Made by a program: the position numbers and the translations under genes. Source: Paenarthrobacter sp. AR 02 (lineage in GTDB: Bacteria; Actinomycetota; Actinomycetes; Actinomycetales; Micrococcaceae). Taken from it: a DNA stretch of 64,000 nt. This document shows, one piece after another, positions 19,375 to 27,369 of this stretch. The DNA lies in NCBI RefSeq assembly GCF_021538675.1, contig NZ_JAJUKH010000003.1, positions 124,001-188,000 of the forward strand. Direction: 5' to 3'. How positions within the stretch are numbered: position 1 is the first letter of the stretch; every line of letters starts with the position of its first letter. The notes beneath the pieces were generated by a model. It was not told the DNA's origin, did not search any database, and saw nothing but the letters and a program-made list of their open reading frames with translations.

Positions 19375-19869
19375 GTGTCGGATTCAACCGTGAACCGAAC
19401 GGCGGGCGCCGTTCCGAATCCCGTTCGGCTGGATGACACGGACCGTCTGATCCTTCGGGAACTCATGGCCGACGCCAGGATTCCCAACAACGTGCTCGCG
19501 TCCAAGGCGGGGATTGCGCCCTCAACGTGCCTTGGCAGGGTCCGGGCGCTCAAGGATGCCGGAGTCATCCGGGGTTTCCATGCATCCGTGGATCTTGAGG
19601 CGTTGGGCTTGCTGGTCTACGCGCTGATCTCCATCAGGGTGAACCCGCAGGCCCGCAACAAGATGCTGGCCATCGCGCAGCGGCTCAAGTCGCTGCCGAA
19701 CGTCCAGAGTGTGTTCCTTCTGGCCGGCGACCAGGACTTTTTAGTGCATGTGGCCTGCGGGACGCCGACGGAGCTGCGGGACTTCATTGCTGTCCACCTC
19801 GCATCGGATCCGGCCATCGCCAACACGCAAACCAACCTGGTGTTCGACCATTTGACGCCGGGGGAGTAG
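19375..19869 (+). CDS. Lrp/AsnC family transcriptional regulator
   Basis: A 164-residue DNA-binding regulator. The N-terminal helix-turn-helix is seen in LDDTDRLILRELMADARIPN with SKAGIAPSTCLGRVRALKDA. The C-terminal RAM (ligand-binding) domain includes VFLLAGDQDFLVHVACGT. The GTG start at 19375 has AGGGG 7 bp upstream. It is divergent from the amino-acid permease, and Lrp proteins usually sense amino acids, so it most likely regulates that permease in response to its substrate. Confidence 0.9.
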   Translation: MSDSTVNRTAGAVPNPVRLDDTDRLILRELMADARIPNNVLASKAGIAPSTCLGRVRALKDAGVIRGFHASVDLEALGLLVYALISIRVNPQARNKMLAIAQRLKSLPNVQSVFLLAGDQDFLVHVACGTPTELRDFIAVHLASDPAIANTQTNLVFDHLTPGE

Positions 19870-19877
19870 TGCCCCGT

Positions 19878-20810
19878 TCAGGCGTGGGCTTCGCTGAGCT
19901 CCAACCGGCTTCGGTATTCCACGGTCTTCTTGCTGATGGGGTCCACGAAAGTGATGCCGCGGGCCAGTAGTTGAAGTGGCTTCGCGTAGTCGTCCGGGGC
20001 TTTGTCCAGCAGGTCCGGGTAGAAGGCGTCGTTGACGATTCCCAGTCCGAGCGAGGCCATGTGCACGCGCAGCTGGTGGGTCTTCCCGGTGTGGGGTTCC
20101 AGCCGGTACAGCGCGCGCTGGTGGGTGCCGGCGTCGAACGTCCTTGTTTTTTCGATCCGCGTTTCCGCGTTCGGTTCGCCGTCGATGACTTCGGCGAGGA
20201 GGTAGCTGCGCGATTTGGTCATGCGGTTGCGGACTACTGTGGGGAACTCGACGGCGGGAAAACCGAGGGCGGGTGTCGCGGCGGACACGCACTCGTATTC
20301 CTTCTGGACCTGGCGCTTCTCGAAGAGGACCTGGTACTTGCCCCGTGTCTCCGGGTTGGTGGAGAGCAGCAGGAGCCCGGCGGTCATGCGGTCCAGGCGG
20401 TGCATGGGGATGAGGTCCGGGAGGTCCAGCTGGTTGCGGAGGCGGACCAGCGCCGATTCCTGGATGTAGGTACCGCCCGGGGTGGTGGGCAGGAAGTGCG
20501 GTTTGTCGACCACGAGGATGTGTTCGTCCTGGTGGAGGATGGTGATTTCCACTGGGATCCGGGTCTCCGGGGGGAGCGTGCGGTAGTACCAGATGAACGT
20601 GTGGTCCTCGAGCCTGGTGCTGCGATCGAGGGGGACGCCGCCTTCGCCCACGATTTCGCCGGCGTCGAATCGGTCCTCGATGCCTTGGGGGTCGATGTGC
20701 CCCCAGCGATGCATCATGTAGTCCATCGCAGTGTCCCAGGGCCCGTCGTCCGGGAGGCGGAGGCGGGTTGCGTTGACGCCGTCGCGCACGGGGAGGGGGG
20801 ATTGCATCAC
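19878..20810 (-). CDS. RluA-type pseudouridine synthase
   Basis: A 310-residue RNA-modification enzyme that isomerises uridine to pseudouridine in rRNA or tRNA. The catalytic Asp lies in PMHRLDRMTAGLLLLSTN, following the conserved ILVVDKPHFLPTTPGGTYIQ block. The C-terminal GKTHQLRVHMASLGLGIVND is also typical of RluA. There is no clear S4 domain at the N-terminus. It ends 8 bp from the convergent Lrp gene. The target nucleotide cannot be inferred. Confidence 0.9.
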   Translation of the reverse strand: MMQSPLPVRDGVNATRLRLPDDGPWDTAMDYMMHRWGHIDPQGIEDRFDAGEIVGEGGVPLDRSTRLEDHTFIWYYRTLPPETRIPVEITILHQDEHILVVDKPHFLPTTPGGTYIQESALVRLRNQLDLPDLIPMHRLDRMTAGLLLLSTNPETRGKYQVLFEKRQVQKEYECVSAATPALGFPAVEFPTVVRNRMTKSRSYLLAEVIDGEPNAETRIEKTRTFDAGTHQRALYRLEPHTGKTHQLRVHMASLGLGIVNDAFYPDLLDKAPDDYAKPLQLLARGITFVDPISKKTVEYRSRLELSEAHA

Positions 20811-20912
20811 TGGACAATTCTACCGGGAGCTCGTTGTGGGGCCTGTTCTGCGGGGTAATTCCTGCCGGAGGCGCGCAGAGCAGGCCCCGCAAGTCCGAAC
20901 ATAAAAAAGTTC

Positions 20913-20942
20913 TTGACAATAAAAGTTGTCGGAAAACATAAT
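20913..20942 (+). promoter_or_regulatory. SigA-type promoter with overlapping ArsR-like operator, probably leaderless
   Basis: TTGACA (20913-20918) and CATAAT (20937-20942) are separated by 18 bp, a near-consensus promoter. The -10 box ends 6 bp before ATG 20949, so transcription should start at or very near the A of the start codon, and no Shine-Dalgarno is present. The inverted repeat GACAA/TTGTC (20915-20919, 20926-20930) overlaps the -35 and spacer, a position expected for an autoregulatory operator. Confidence 0.7.
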
Positions 20943-20948
20943 TGAAGC

Positions 20949-21599
20949 ATGTTGGACATCGAAGTGATCGAAGACCCGGCCGCGGCGGAAGCGTCACTGG
21001 ACCCAATCCGTACGCGCATCCTCCAGGAGCTCGCCGAGCCGGCGTCGGCCACGCAGCTTGCCGGCAGGGTTGGATTACCGAGGCAGAAGATCAACTACCA
21101 CCTCAAAGCCCTCGAGCGGCACGGGTTGGTGGAGTTGGTGGAGGAGCGCCGCAAAGGCAATGTCACCGAGCGCGTGTTGTGCGCCACCGCCGCCTCCTAC
21201 GTCATTTCGCCGGCCGCACTGGCCTCCGTGGCGCCGGATCCACGGCGTTTCGCTGACAGGTTCTCGGCCTTCTGGCTGCTCTCGCTTGCCGCGCGCACCG
21301 TTCAGGAAATGGGAAAGCTCATCTCCGGCGCTGCCGTGGCCAGGAAGAAGCTGGCCAGCTTCGCCATCGACGGCGAGATTACTTTCCGCTCGGCCGCCGA
21401 TCGCGCGGCATTCGCGGAGGAGCTCGGAGTGGCGGTGACGCGGCTCGTCGATAAATACCACGACGGCGGTTCTGCCACCCCGGCGGGTGGCGGACGCAAG
21501 CACCGGCTCGTCGTTGTCCTCCATCCAGCACTCAAGACCCCCTCAACGGAACAAGCAGCCTCCGGGCACACAGCAGAAAAGGACCAAGGCAATGACTGA
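20949..21599 (+). CDS. ArsR-type winged-helix transcriptional regulator
   Basis: A 216-residue regulator. The N-terminal winged helix is clear: SLDPIRTRILQELAEPASAT, then QLAGRVGLPRQKINYHLKAL as the recognition helix, and GLVELVEERRKGNVTERVL as the wing. The remaining ~120 residues are longer than a classical ArsR and may bind a ligand or partner. There is no Cys-rich metal site. It is coupled by an 8-bp overlap to a downstream SRPBCC gene, the common ArsR-SRPBCC pair in actinobacteria. The promoter suggests a leaderless message. Confidence 0.88.
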   Translation: MLDIEVIEDPAAAEASLDPIRTRILQELAEPASATQLAGRVGLPRQKINYHLKALERHGLVELVEERRKGNVTERVLCATAASYVISPAALASVAPDPRRFADRFSAFWLLSLAARTVQEMGKLISGAAVARKKLASFAIDGEITFRSAADRAAFAEELGVAVTRLVDKYHDGGSATPAGGGRKHRLVVVLHPALKTPSTEQAASGHTAEKDQGND

Positions 21600-22284
21600 G
21601 AACCGGGAATTCGAAATCGTGGCGGACACCGAGCTGCCCGGCACGCCTGAACGCGTATGGAACGCCGTTACTGCAGACACCGCGGCCTGGATGTTCCCCA
21701 CCGATCAGTGGCCCGCCGTGAAAACGGTGGAGGAATACCCCACGCATCTCGTGTCGCGGATGGACGGCCCCGACGGCTGGTTCAACCAGTTGGAGCACGT
21801 CCTCGAACCCCTTGAGGGTGGCCGCGCCAAGCTGCACTACGTCCACAGCGGCATTTTCGCGGACAACTGGGATGAGCAGTACGACGGCGCCAGCAAGCAC
21901 ACTGAGTTTTACCTGCACACCCTGGGCCAGTACCTCCAGCACTTCGACGGCCGGCCGGTGGTGTTCACGGACATCCAGGGCCCCGCAACTTCGCAGGCTC
22001 CCGACGGCTTTGTGCAGCTGAAGAAGGCGCTCGGGGTGGAAAGTGCTGCCGCCGGGTCGCGTTTTGATGTTGAGGTCGACGGCGTTGGCCGGTTGAGCGG
22101 CGAGGTGGACTTCGCCAACCAGAACTTCCTGGGCCTGCGGACCGCGGATGTAATGTATCGCTTCTTCGGCCGGAACGCCTTTGGTGCTCCCGTCGGCATG
22201 ACCGTGCACGACTTCAGCGGCTCCGGAGATTCCGAACTGACGGCAAAGGCATGGGGCGGATTCCTGGAAAAGGTATACGCCTAA
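21592..22284 (+). CDS. SRPBCC (AHSA1-like) domain protein
   Basis: A 230-residue protein starting at ATG 21592, inside the last codons of the ArsR gene (8-bp overlap). The N-terminal ~145 residues have the START/SRPBCC pattern (DTELPGTPERVWNAVTADTA, then FADNWDEQYDGASKHTEFYL), a fold with a deep hydrophobic ligand pocket. A second short domain follows (VDFANQNFLGLRTADVMYRF). Coupling to an ArsR-type regulator suggests the regulator controls or senses the same ligand. The ligand is unknown. Confidence 0.82.
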   Translation: MTENREFEIVADTELPGTPERVWNAVTADTAAWMFPTDQWPAVKTVEEYPTHLVSRMDGPDGWFNQLEHVLEPLEGGRAKLHYVHSGIFADNWDEQYDGASKHTEFYLHTLGQYLQHFDGRPVVFTDIQGPATSQAPDGFVQLKKALGVESAAAGSRFDVEVDGVGRLSGEVDFANQNFLGLRTADVMYRFFGRNAFGAPVGMTVHDFSGSGDSELTAKAWGGFLEKVYA

Positions 22285-22291
22285 GGATCGG

Positions 22292-22867
22292 CTAGGGGGC
22301 CCAGGCGCGGGCTACGGACGCGAGGGCGGCTTCGTAAATTCCGGGCCAGTCGGTGGCGGGGTCGTTCATCTGGGCCAGCTCCAGGCTGACCAGCCCATGG
22401 ACCTGTCCCCAGATCCCCATCGCTACCACTATGGGGTCTTCCGCGCGGAGCCTCCCTGCGGCCTGCGCCTCGGTGACCGCCTCTACCAGGGGCACCATCG
22501 AATCCGAGGCGACATCCGGCGTCGGCTTGCACTCCACATAGGCGGCCAGCGCGCCACCGAACATAAGCCGGTAAAGGGCCGGGTGCTCAAGGGCCCAAAC
22601 GCGGTAGGCCCTGCCAAGCGCCAAAAGACCGCCGTGGGCGGCTTCGCGTTGGGACTCCCCGAAAGTGCGGAAACCGTCGTCGACGGCGGCCGTCAGCAGT
22701 TGGGCTTTTCCGCCGAAGAGCGTGTAGATCGCGGTGGTTGACGTGTCTGCTGCGGCGGCGACGTCCCGGAGGGTCACGCGGGCCGGGCCTTCGCGGTCCA
22801 CGAGTTCTGCGGTGACAGCCAGTAGCCGTTGCCGGACCTGGAGATCATGAACGATAGGTCTTGCCAT
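22292..22867 (-). CDS. TetR/AcrR family transcriptional regulator
   Basis: A 191-residue repressor-type protein. The N-terminal helix-turn-helix is RVTLRDVAAAADTSTTAIYT followed by LFGGKAQLL. The C-terminal ligand-binding helical domain contains HPALYRLMFGG, typical of the TetR_C group. Start ATG 22867 (MARPIVHDL) fits the usual short N-terminal arm; upstream codons overlap the operator repeats. It is divergent from the DUF4188 gene across a 99-bp region containing four 13-bp repeats, so it probably represses both genes. Confidence 0.87.
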   Translation of the reverse strand: MARPIVHDLQVRQRLLAVTAELVDREGPARVTLRDVAAAADTSTTAIYTLFGGKAQLLTAAVDDGFRTFGESQREAAHGGLLALGRAYRVWALEHPALYRLMFGGALAAYVECKPTPDVASDSMVPLVEAVTEAQAAGRLRAEDPIVVAMGIWGQVHGLVSLELAQMNDPATDWPGIYEAALASVARAWAP

Positions 22868-22877
22868 GCCTTCCAGT

Positions 22878-22929
22878 GTTTCATAACATTGTTTCATAAC
22901 GACGTTATTAAACGACGTTATGAGAACAG
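22878..22929. promoter_or_regulatory. Four tandem 13-bp repeats, likely TetR operator array
   Basis: Four successive 13-bp units begin GTTTCATAAC, GTTTCATAAC, GTTATTAAAC and GTTATGAGAA. Units 1 and 2 share the first ten bases and units 2 and 3 share the ending AACGAC. Within them CATAACG/CGTTATG forms an imperfect inverted repeat (22893-22920). They fill the divergent TetR/DUF4188 promoter region. Confidence 0.6.
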
Positions 22930-22966
22930 GAATCTGACAGTGGGTTCCCCAAGCGAAGGAATTCAC

Positions 22967-23479
22967 ATGGCACAGGAAATCTTCCCCGGCCGATTCACTG
23001 CTGACGTAGGGCGCGATTCAGTCACCGTGTTCCTGATCGGGATGCGCGCCAACAGGTGGTGGAAGGTGGGCCGTGTCGCCCAGGTGGCCTCAGCCATGAC
23101 CGCCATGCTGCAGCACCTGGCTAAGAATCCCGAGGCAGGCTTGCTCAGCACGGAACAGTGGCTCGGACGGACCACCATGCTCCTCAGCTATTGGGAAAGC
23201 CCCGAGCACCTGCGGCGTTTTGCTGCCGACCGGGAATCTCCGCACTTGGCTCCGTGGCGGAAGTTCATGAAGGAAATGTCCGGCAGCGGCGACGTGGGCG
23301 TGTGGCATGAGACCTACCAGGTTCCGGCGTCAGGCATTGAAGTGGTTTACAACGGCATGCCACGGTTCGGCCTGGCCAAAGCTACCTCGCACATCCCCGT
23401 GGGCCCCGGCAGCAACACCGCCAAGCAGCGCATGGGAGCGGGGGCCGTCCGGACAGGGGCCACGCAAACGGAAGGCTAG
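22967..23479 (+). CDS. DUF4188 (monooxygenase-like) protein
   Basis: A 170-residue soluble protein. The core resembles the DUF4188 family, a ferredoxin-like dimeric alpha/beta fold: VTVFLIGMRANRWWKVGRVA, MLLSYWESPEHLRRFAADRE and GVWHETYQVPASGIEVVYNG. Start ATG 22967 has AAGGA 8 bp upstream; the longer open frame runs through the operator. It is divergent from a TetR repressor and so probably induced by a xenobiotic or metabolite. The stop overlaps the convergent MocR gene by 4 bp. Confidence 0.75.
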   Translation: MAQEIFPGRFTADVGRDSVTVFLIGMRANRWWKVGRVAQVASAMTAMLQHLAKNPEAGLLSTEQWLGRTTMLLSYWESPEHLRRFAADRESPHLAPWRKFMKEMSGSGDVGVWHETYQVPASGIEVVYNGMPRFGLAKATSHIPVGPGSNTAKQRMGAGAVRTGATQTEG

Positions 23480-24930
23480 GCCACTGCCGCCGCCGCTGGT
23501 CGCTCCGACTTGAGGGACCGGCGGAGGTGGGGCGAGGAGTCCAGCTTGTCCTGGGCTCCGCGCAGGGCCAGGACGGCGACCTCCAGCTGCTCAGGCGGCA
23601 AGGTGTACGGCACGCGAAGGAAGTGTTCAAAGGCTCCGCCCACCCCAAACCTGGGACCCGCTGCCAAGCGAACCCCAAAGTCCGGGGCAAGGATCGTCAG
23701 CGCCGTGCTGCAGGGGCTGGGGAGGCGGCACCAAACGGTGAGTCCGCCCCGCGGCCGCTCCACTTCCCAGGCCGGCAGGTGTTCAGCCAGCAAGCCGAGG
23801 AGTGATTCCCGGTTGTGCCGCAGTTCCTCCAACCTGGCATCCAGGGGCTCGGCGAAGGACCGCACCAGCCGGGCCGCCGCCAATTGCTCCACAACGGGAC
23901 CGCCCAGATCCATGACGGTCCTCGTTGCCACGAAGCGGGAAATCAGGCCCTCGTCGGCGCGGATCCAGCCGGTCCTGAGGCCCGCCCAATGGGACTTGCT
24001 CAGCGACCCGATGGACACCACCGCGGGACCGAAAGCGGACATCGGTGCGGTGCGGACGCCGTCGAGGTTTAATCCCCGGAGCGTTTCGTCCACCACCAGG
24101 ACTGTCCCCGACGCCGCTGCAGCCCGCACCAGGCGCCGACGCTGCAGATCGGACATGATGCGGCCCGTCGGATTGTGGAAATCCGGGACGAGGTACGCCA
24201 TCGCGGGCCGTTGCTGGTTCATGGTGGACACCATGGCATCGATGTCCCAGGCTGGTGAGGTCCCCGAGGGCAATGCGACGGGAAGCGGTTTGCAGCCGGC
24301 GGCCCGGATGGCGTCCAGGGCGTTGGGGTACGTGGGGTGTTCCACCAACACCCGGTCCTGCTTGCCGGCCAGGGTGCGAAGCACGATGTTGAGGGCGTGC
24401 TGGGCGCCGGACGTGACGAGGATCTGGCCCGGCGTGGTGGGCACTCCGTCGGCGGTGTACTTGTCCGCAATGGCTTCGCGGAGTGCCGGGACCCCCACGG
24501 CGTCGTACCCAAAGCCGGGCAGGAGGGCGGGCAGTTCGGTCAGGGCATCCGCGAACGCCCGGTGCACCACTTCCCCGGCAGCCGGAAGGGATGCGTAGGC
24601 GAGGTCCAGGAGGCCATCCGGCACGGCCAGGCCGGGCGCACTCACGGGTACGGTCCGGTGCGGGATGCACGTCCGGGCCCGGCTTCCCTGGCCCGAGGTG
24701 AGGAAGCCCTGTTCGCGGAGGTTGGAGTACGCGGCGGTGACGGTGGTCCGGCTCAGGTCAAGGGTCTGGGCCAAGGCCCGCTCGCTGGGCAGCGCTACGT
24801 CCAGCGCTATGCGCCCGTCCATCACCAGCAAGCGCACGACGTCGGCCAGCTCGCGGTAGGCGGGCAGGGAGCCGGAGTTCCAGGAGCCGAGGAGCCTAAC
24901 GAGTGCGGTGGGGTTCAGAGAGCCGGACAT
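23476..24930 (-). CDS. MocR-type GntR/aminotransferase transcriptional regulator
   Basis: A 484-residue fusion. The N-terminal ~75 residues are a GntR winged helix (LPSERALAQTLDLSRTTVTA), followed by a fold-type I PLP-aminotransferase domain. The PLP-binding Lys lies in SIGSLSKSHWAGLRTGW, and the cofactor Asp/Asn residues appear in YLVPDFHNPTGRIMS. MocR proteins sense PLP or amino-acid/GABA adducts and usually regulate the divergent gene. Here that gene is a YczE-type membrane protein, a pairing common in actinobacteria, and an 8-bp inverted repeat lies between them. Confidence 0.9.
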   Translation of the reverse strand: MSGSLNPTALVRLLGSWNSGSLPAYRELADVVRLLVMDGRIALDVALPSERALAQTLDLSRTTVTAAYSNLREQGFLTSGQGSRARTCIPHRTVPVSAPGLAVPDGLLDLAYASLPAAGEVVHRAFADALTELPALLPGFGYDAVGVPALREAIADKYTADGVPTTPGQILVTSGAQHALNIVLRTLAGKQDRVLVEHPTYPNALDAIRAAGCKPLPVALPSGTSPAWDIDAMVSTMNQQRPAMAYLVPDFHNPTGRIMSDLQRRRLVRAAAASGTVLVVDETLRGLNLDGVRTAPMSAFGPAVVSIGSLSKSHWAGLRTGWIRADEGLISRFVATRTVMDLGGPVVEQLAAARLVRSFAEPLDARLEELRHNRESLLGLLAEHLPAWEVERPRGGLTVWCRLPSPCSTALTILAPDFGVRLAAGPRFGVGGAFEHFLRVPYTLPPEQLEVAVLALRGAQDKLDSSPHLRRSLKSERPAAAAVA

Positions 24931-24944
24931 AAGACCAGTATTGC

Positions 24945-24973
24945 AAACTGGCTATGGAATACAAGGCCAGTTT
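24945..24973. promoter_or_regulatory. Candidate MocR operator
   Basis: AAACTGGC (24945-24952) and GCCAGTTT (24966-24973) are perfect inverted repeats separated by 13 bp. They lie in the 52-bp space between the MocR and YczE start codons. An extra CCAGT half-site lies at 24935-24939. MocR regulators typically bind paired sites like these. Confidence 0.55.
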
Positions 24974-24982
24974 TCGGCAACG

Positions 24983-25636
24983 ATGGATTCCATGATGACC
25001 CGAAGAATCACTCAACTCCTGATCGGCCTCGCGATGTACGGCATCTCCCTGGCCGTTTTCATCCGGGCCGGCCTTGGCTTGGACCCCTGGGATGTTTTCC
25101 ATCAGGGCGTGGCCACCAAGACCGGTTTCAGCATTGGCGTGGTGGTCATCGCGGTCAGCTTTATTGTCCTCCTCCTCTGGATCCCGCTGCGGCAGATGCC
25201 CGGGATTGGTACCGTTGCCAACGCCGTTTTGGTGGGCCTGTTCGCTGACCTGGGGCTCTGGCTGATCCCGCCGGTCTCACACCTGGGCGGGCAGATTGCC
25301 ATGCTGGCCGGAGCCGTGATCCTGAACGGCATCGCTTCTGCCTGCTACATCGGTGCACGTTTGGGTCCCGGTGCCCGTGATGGCCTGATGACCGGGCTGG
25401 TTCGCCGTACCGGATGGTCGGTGCGCCTGGTCCGCACCGGCATCGAAGTGACTGTCCTGGCTGTGGGCCTCCTGCTGGGCGGGTCCGTGGGCGTAGGTAC
25501 CGTGGTCTACGCCTTAGCCATCGGCCCGATCGTCCAAGTGTTGCTTCCCAGGTTCATGGTGCCCGAGCCCGTCCCGGCGCCGGGTTCGGATCCTGGCAGG
25601 GAAACAGCCTCCACGGAAGCCGCCCCCGCAGCCTAG
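24983..25636 (+). CDS. YczE/YyaS/YitT-family membrane protein
   Basis: A 217-residue integral membrane protein with about five hydrophobic helices. LIGLAMYGISLAVFIRAGLG followed by LDPWDVFHQGVATKTGFSIG is the characteristic start of the YczE family, and CYIGARLGPGARDGLMTGL is a second conserved block. YczE-like proteins often accompany MocR regulators; their transported substrate is unclear (some are linked to pyridoxine or peptide-antibiotic production). Start is ATG 24983 or the in-frame ATG 24992. The stop overlaps the convergent GH26 stop by 4 bp. Confidence 0.85.
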   Translation: MDSMMTRRITQLLIGLAMYGISLAVFIRAGLGLDPWDVFHQGVATKTGFSIGVVVIAVSFIVLLLWIPLRQMPGIGTVANAVLVGLFADLGLWLIPPVSHLGGQIAMLAGAVILNGIASACYIGARLGPGARDGLMTGLVRRTGWSVRLVRTGIEVTVLAVGLLLGGSVGVGTVVYALAIGPIVQVLLPRFMVPEPVPAPGSDPGRETASTEAAPAA

Positions 25637-26892
25637 CGGCACGCCGGCACGTCCTCGCCGTACCGCAACCAGTCCGGCAGGTCCTGGGTCAGTGCGTCGC
25701 GGATGGCGGGGGAGCCGGCGCTCCGCCAATCGACGTCGTCGTTAATCTCGATCTCGTACTTCTTCCACTCGAACCAATTGATCATCTTCAACTGCGGATA
25801 CTTTTGGTGCGTTTCGGCGGAGAAGACCTGGCGCCACCAAGCACGTTTGACGTCCAGCTCCGATGCGCCGCTGCGCGCAGGCGTGAAGATCGCAGCGGTC
25901 TCAGGGACGGCCACGGGCCGGTCATGATCTACGCCGTACACCTGGTAGAAATCGGGCACGGAACTGTCGTCGCCCGCCGTGCCGCTGTAGGTTCCGGTGA
26001 GCATGGCCAGGAACTTGCCCGGTTCAGCAATGTCGTTGTTTCCCCACGGGCGCTGGTTGCCCCAGTGGTACAGCGAGACTCCCACCCAGTCCACCGCGTC
26101 ATCCCCCGGATAGTAGGGGGCATACGTGTCGTCGGCCATGGTGAGTATGCCGTCATGGTTGGTATCAAGCGCTGCGAAGTCCGGGGTGCCCGGACGGGCC
26201 GCGTACTGGCCACCCGTGAACGGATAGCCACCCCCGTAGTTCGGCGCCCACATCATGGACGTGCCCGGCGCCTGCGCGTGCACCGCCGCCGCCACCTTGC
26301 GGAAGACCTCCACGTAGCGGGTGGGCTGCTGGCCCCACGAATACCAGGAGCCGTTCATCTCATGGGCAAAACGTACGACGACGGGCGTCCCCTGATCGTT
26401 GATGGCGCGTAAGTCGGTGGCCAACTTGGCGATCACCTCGTCACTCATCGTCGCCAGGCCGCCGTGCGGCTCCAGGGTCAGGAGCAGCACCCCACCCGCG
26501 GCCCGGACCTGAGTCACGGCGTTGGTGGTGTGCGCCCACGTTTGGTCGTCGTAGGGAATGTCGGAGAACTGCACCACAACCGCGGGATCGTGCCCCAGAT
26601 TGGCCCGGTGCTCGGCAAGGGTTTCGGTGTTCCAATCCAGGTTCACCCCGAGGAGCACGCCGTCTTTGGGGATAATCGAGGCCGCATCTCCGGCCTTGCA
26701 CAGAGACAACGCCTGGACAACGGGGACCACCTCCTTGGAAGCGAAACCCAGGCCGGTAGCCACCAGTGAGGTCACCAGCAAGGGAACAACCAGGCTGGCC
26801 CTCCTGCGTCTGCGGTCCGGGTGGCCGGCGAAGGCTGGGGGAGCGGGCTTCAGCCGTGGTGGCCTGGGCGCTACCGCGGTGGCGCGGGCCAT
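25633..26892 (-). CDS. Glycoside hydrolase family 26 (beta-mannanase-like), membrane-anchored or secreted
   Basis: A 419-residue protein. A basic N-terminus (GHPDRRRRRASL) is followed by a signal/anchor helix and then a TIM-barrel hydrolase. The acid/base Glu is in VVRFAHEMNGSWYSWGQQP and the nucleophile Glu in VAVPETAAIF, both typical of GH26 endo-beta-1,4-mannanases and related glucanases. Start ATG 26892 lies 1 bp beyond the STAS gene stop with GGAG upstream, so it is co-transcribed with the STAS and GT2 genes. In such a cluster a GH26 often trims or releases the polymer made by the synthase. Confidence 0.85.
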   Translation of the reverse strand: MARATAVAPRPPRLKPAPPAFAGHPDRRRRRASLVVPLLVTSLVATGLGFASKEVVPVVQALSLCKAGDAASIIPKDGVLLGVNLDWNTETLAEHRANLGHDPAVVVQFSDIPYDDQTWAHTTNAVTQVRAAGGVLLLTLEPHGGLATMSDEVIAKLATDLRAINDQGTPVVVRFAHEMNGSWYSWGQQPTRYVEVFRKVAAAVHAQAPGTSMMWAPNYGGGYPFTGGQYAARPGTPDFAALDTNHDGILTMADDTYAPYYPGDDAVDWVGVSLYHWGNQRPWGNNDIAEPGKFLAMLTGTYSGTAGDDSSVPDFYQVYGVDHDRPVAVPETAAIFTPARSGASELDVKRAWWRQVFSAETHQKYPQLKMINWFEWKKYEIEINDDVDWRSAGSPAIRDALTQDLPDWLRYGEDVPACR

Positions 26893-26893
26893 G

Positions 26894-27319
26894 TCAGCTC
26901 CACCCCAGGGTGCGACGCCGTCTTGGGAAGAGCCTGTGCCATCGGAACCCGGGCGCCAGGTGGCGTGCGCGCCCTGGTCCCAGGCCGCCGTCGACGGCTT
27001 CCTCCCGGGTTCCATAGATGCGGGTGACTTGCCCCAGATGGGCCTGGAGCCGGGTAGTTTCCAAGGCTGCGGAGCTGCCGAAAAGACGCAAGTCTCCACC
27101 GCGGGCGCGCAGGAGGTGCAACACCTCCAGGAGGCCAACGACGCCGGAAGCGCCTACGGTCGTCACCGCCGCCACATCCAGCAGGACCAGGATGGGCCCG
27201 TCAGTTGCGGCCTTTGCGGATTCCTGGCGAATGCCCAGGACCGTTGTTGCGTCCAAGGCGCCGGTGACGGTCAGGTCAATGCAGGAAAGGGTGTTTGAAA
27301 CACGGGAAAGTGTGGACAT
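26894..27319 (-). CDS. STAS-domain protein
   Basis: A 141-residue soluble protein. Residues 1-105 match a STAS (anti-sigma antagonist) fold: LDATTVLGIRQESAKA, the strand ILVLLDVAAVTTVGASGVVG, then LLRARGGDLRLFG. The phosphorylatable Ser/Thr position of SpoIIAA-type proteins corresponds to VGASGV. The last ~30 residues form an unusual basic tail (RWHRLFPRRRRTLGWS) not typical of STAS proteins. It sits between a GT2 polysaccharide synthase and a GH26 gene on one transcript, so it may regulate the synthase or a membrane partner. Confidence 0.75.
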   Translation of the reverse strand: MSTLSRVSNTLSCIDLTVTGALDATTVLGIRQESAKAATDGPILVLLDVAAVTTVGASGVVGLLEVLHLLRARGGDLRLFGSSAALETTRLQAHLGQVTRIYGTREEAVDGGLGPGRARHLAPGFRWHRLFPRRRRTLGWS

Positions 27320-27369
27320 GATGGTCGCTCCTGGCTGGGGGTTGGAACGGCGTTATGGGGATGTGTGGA

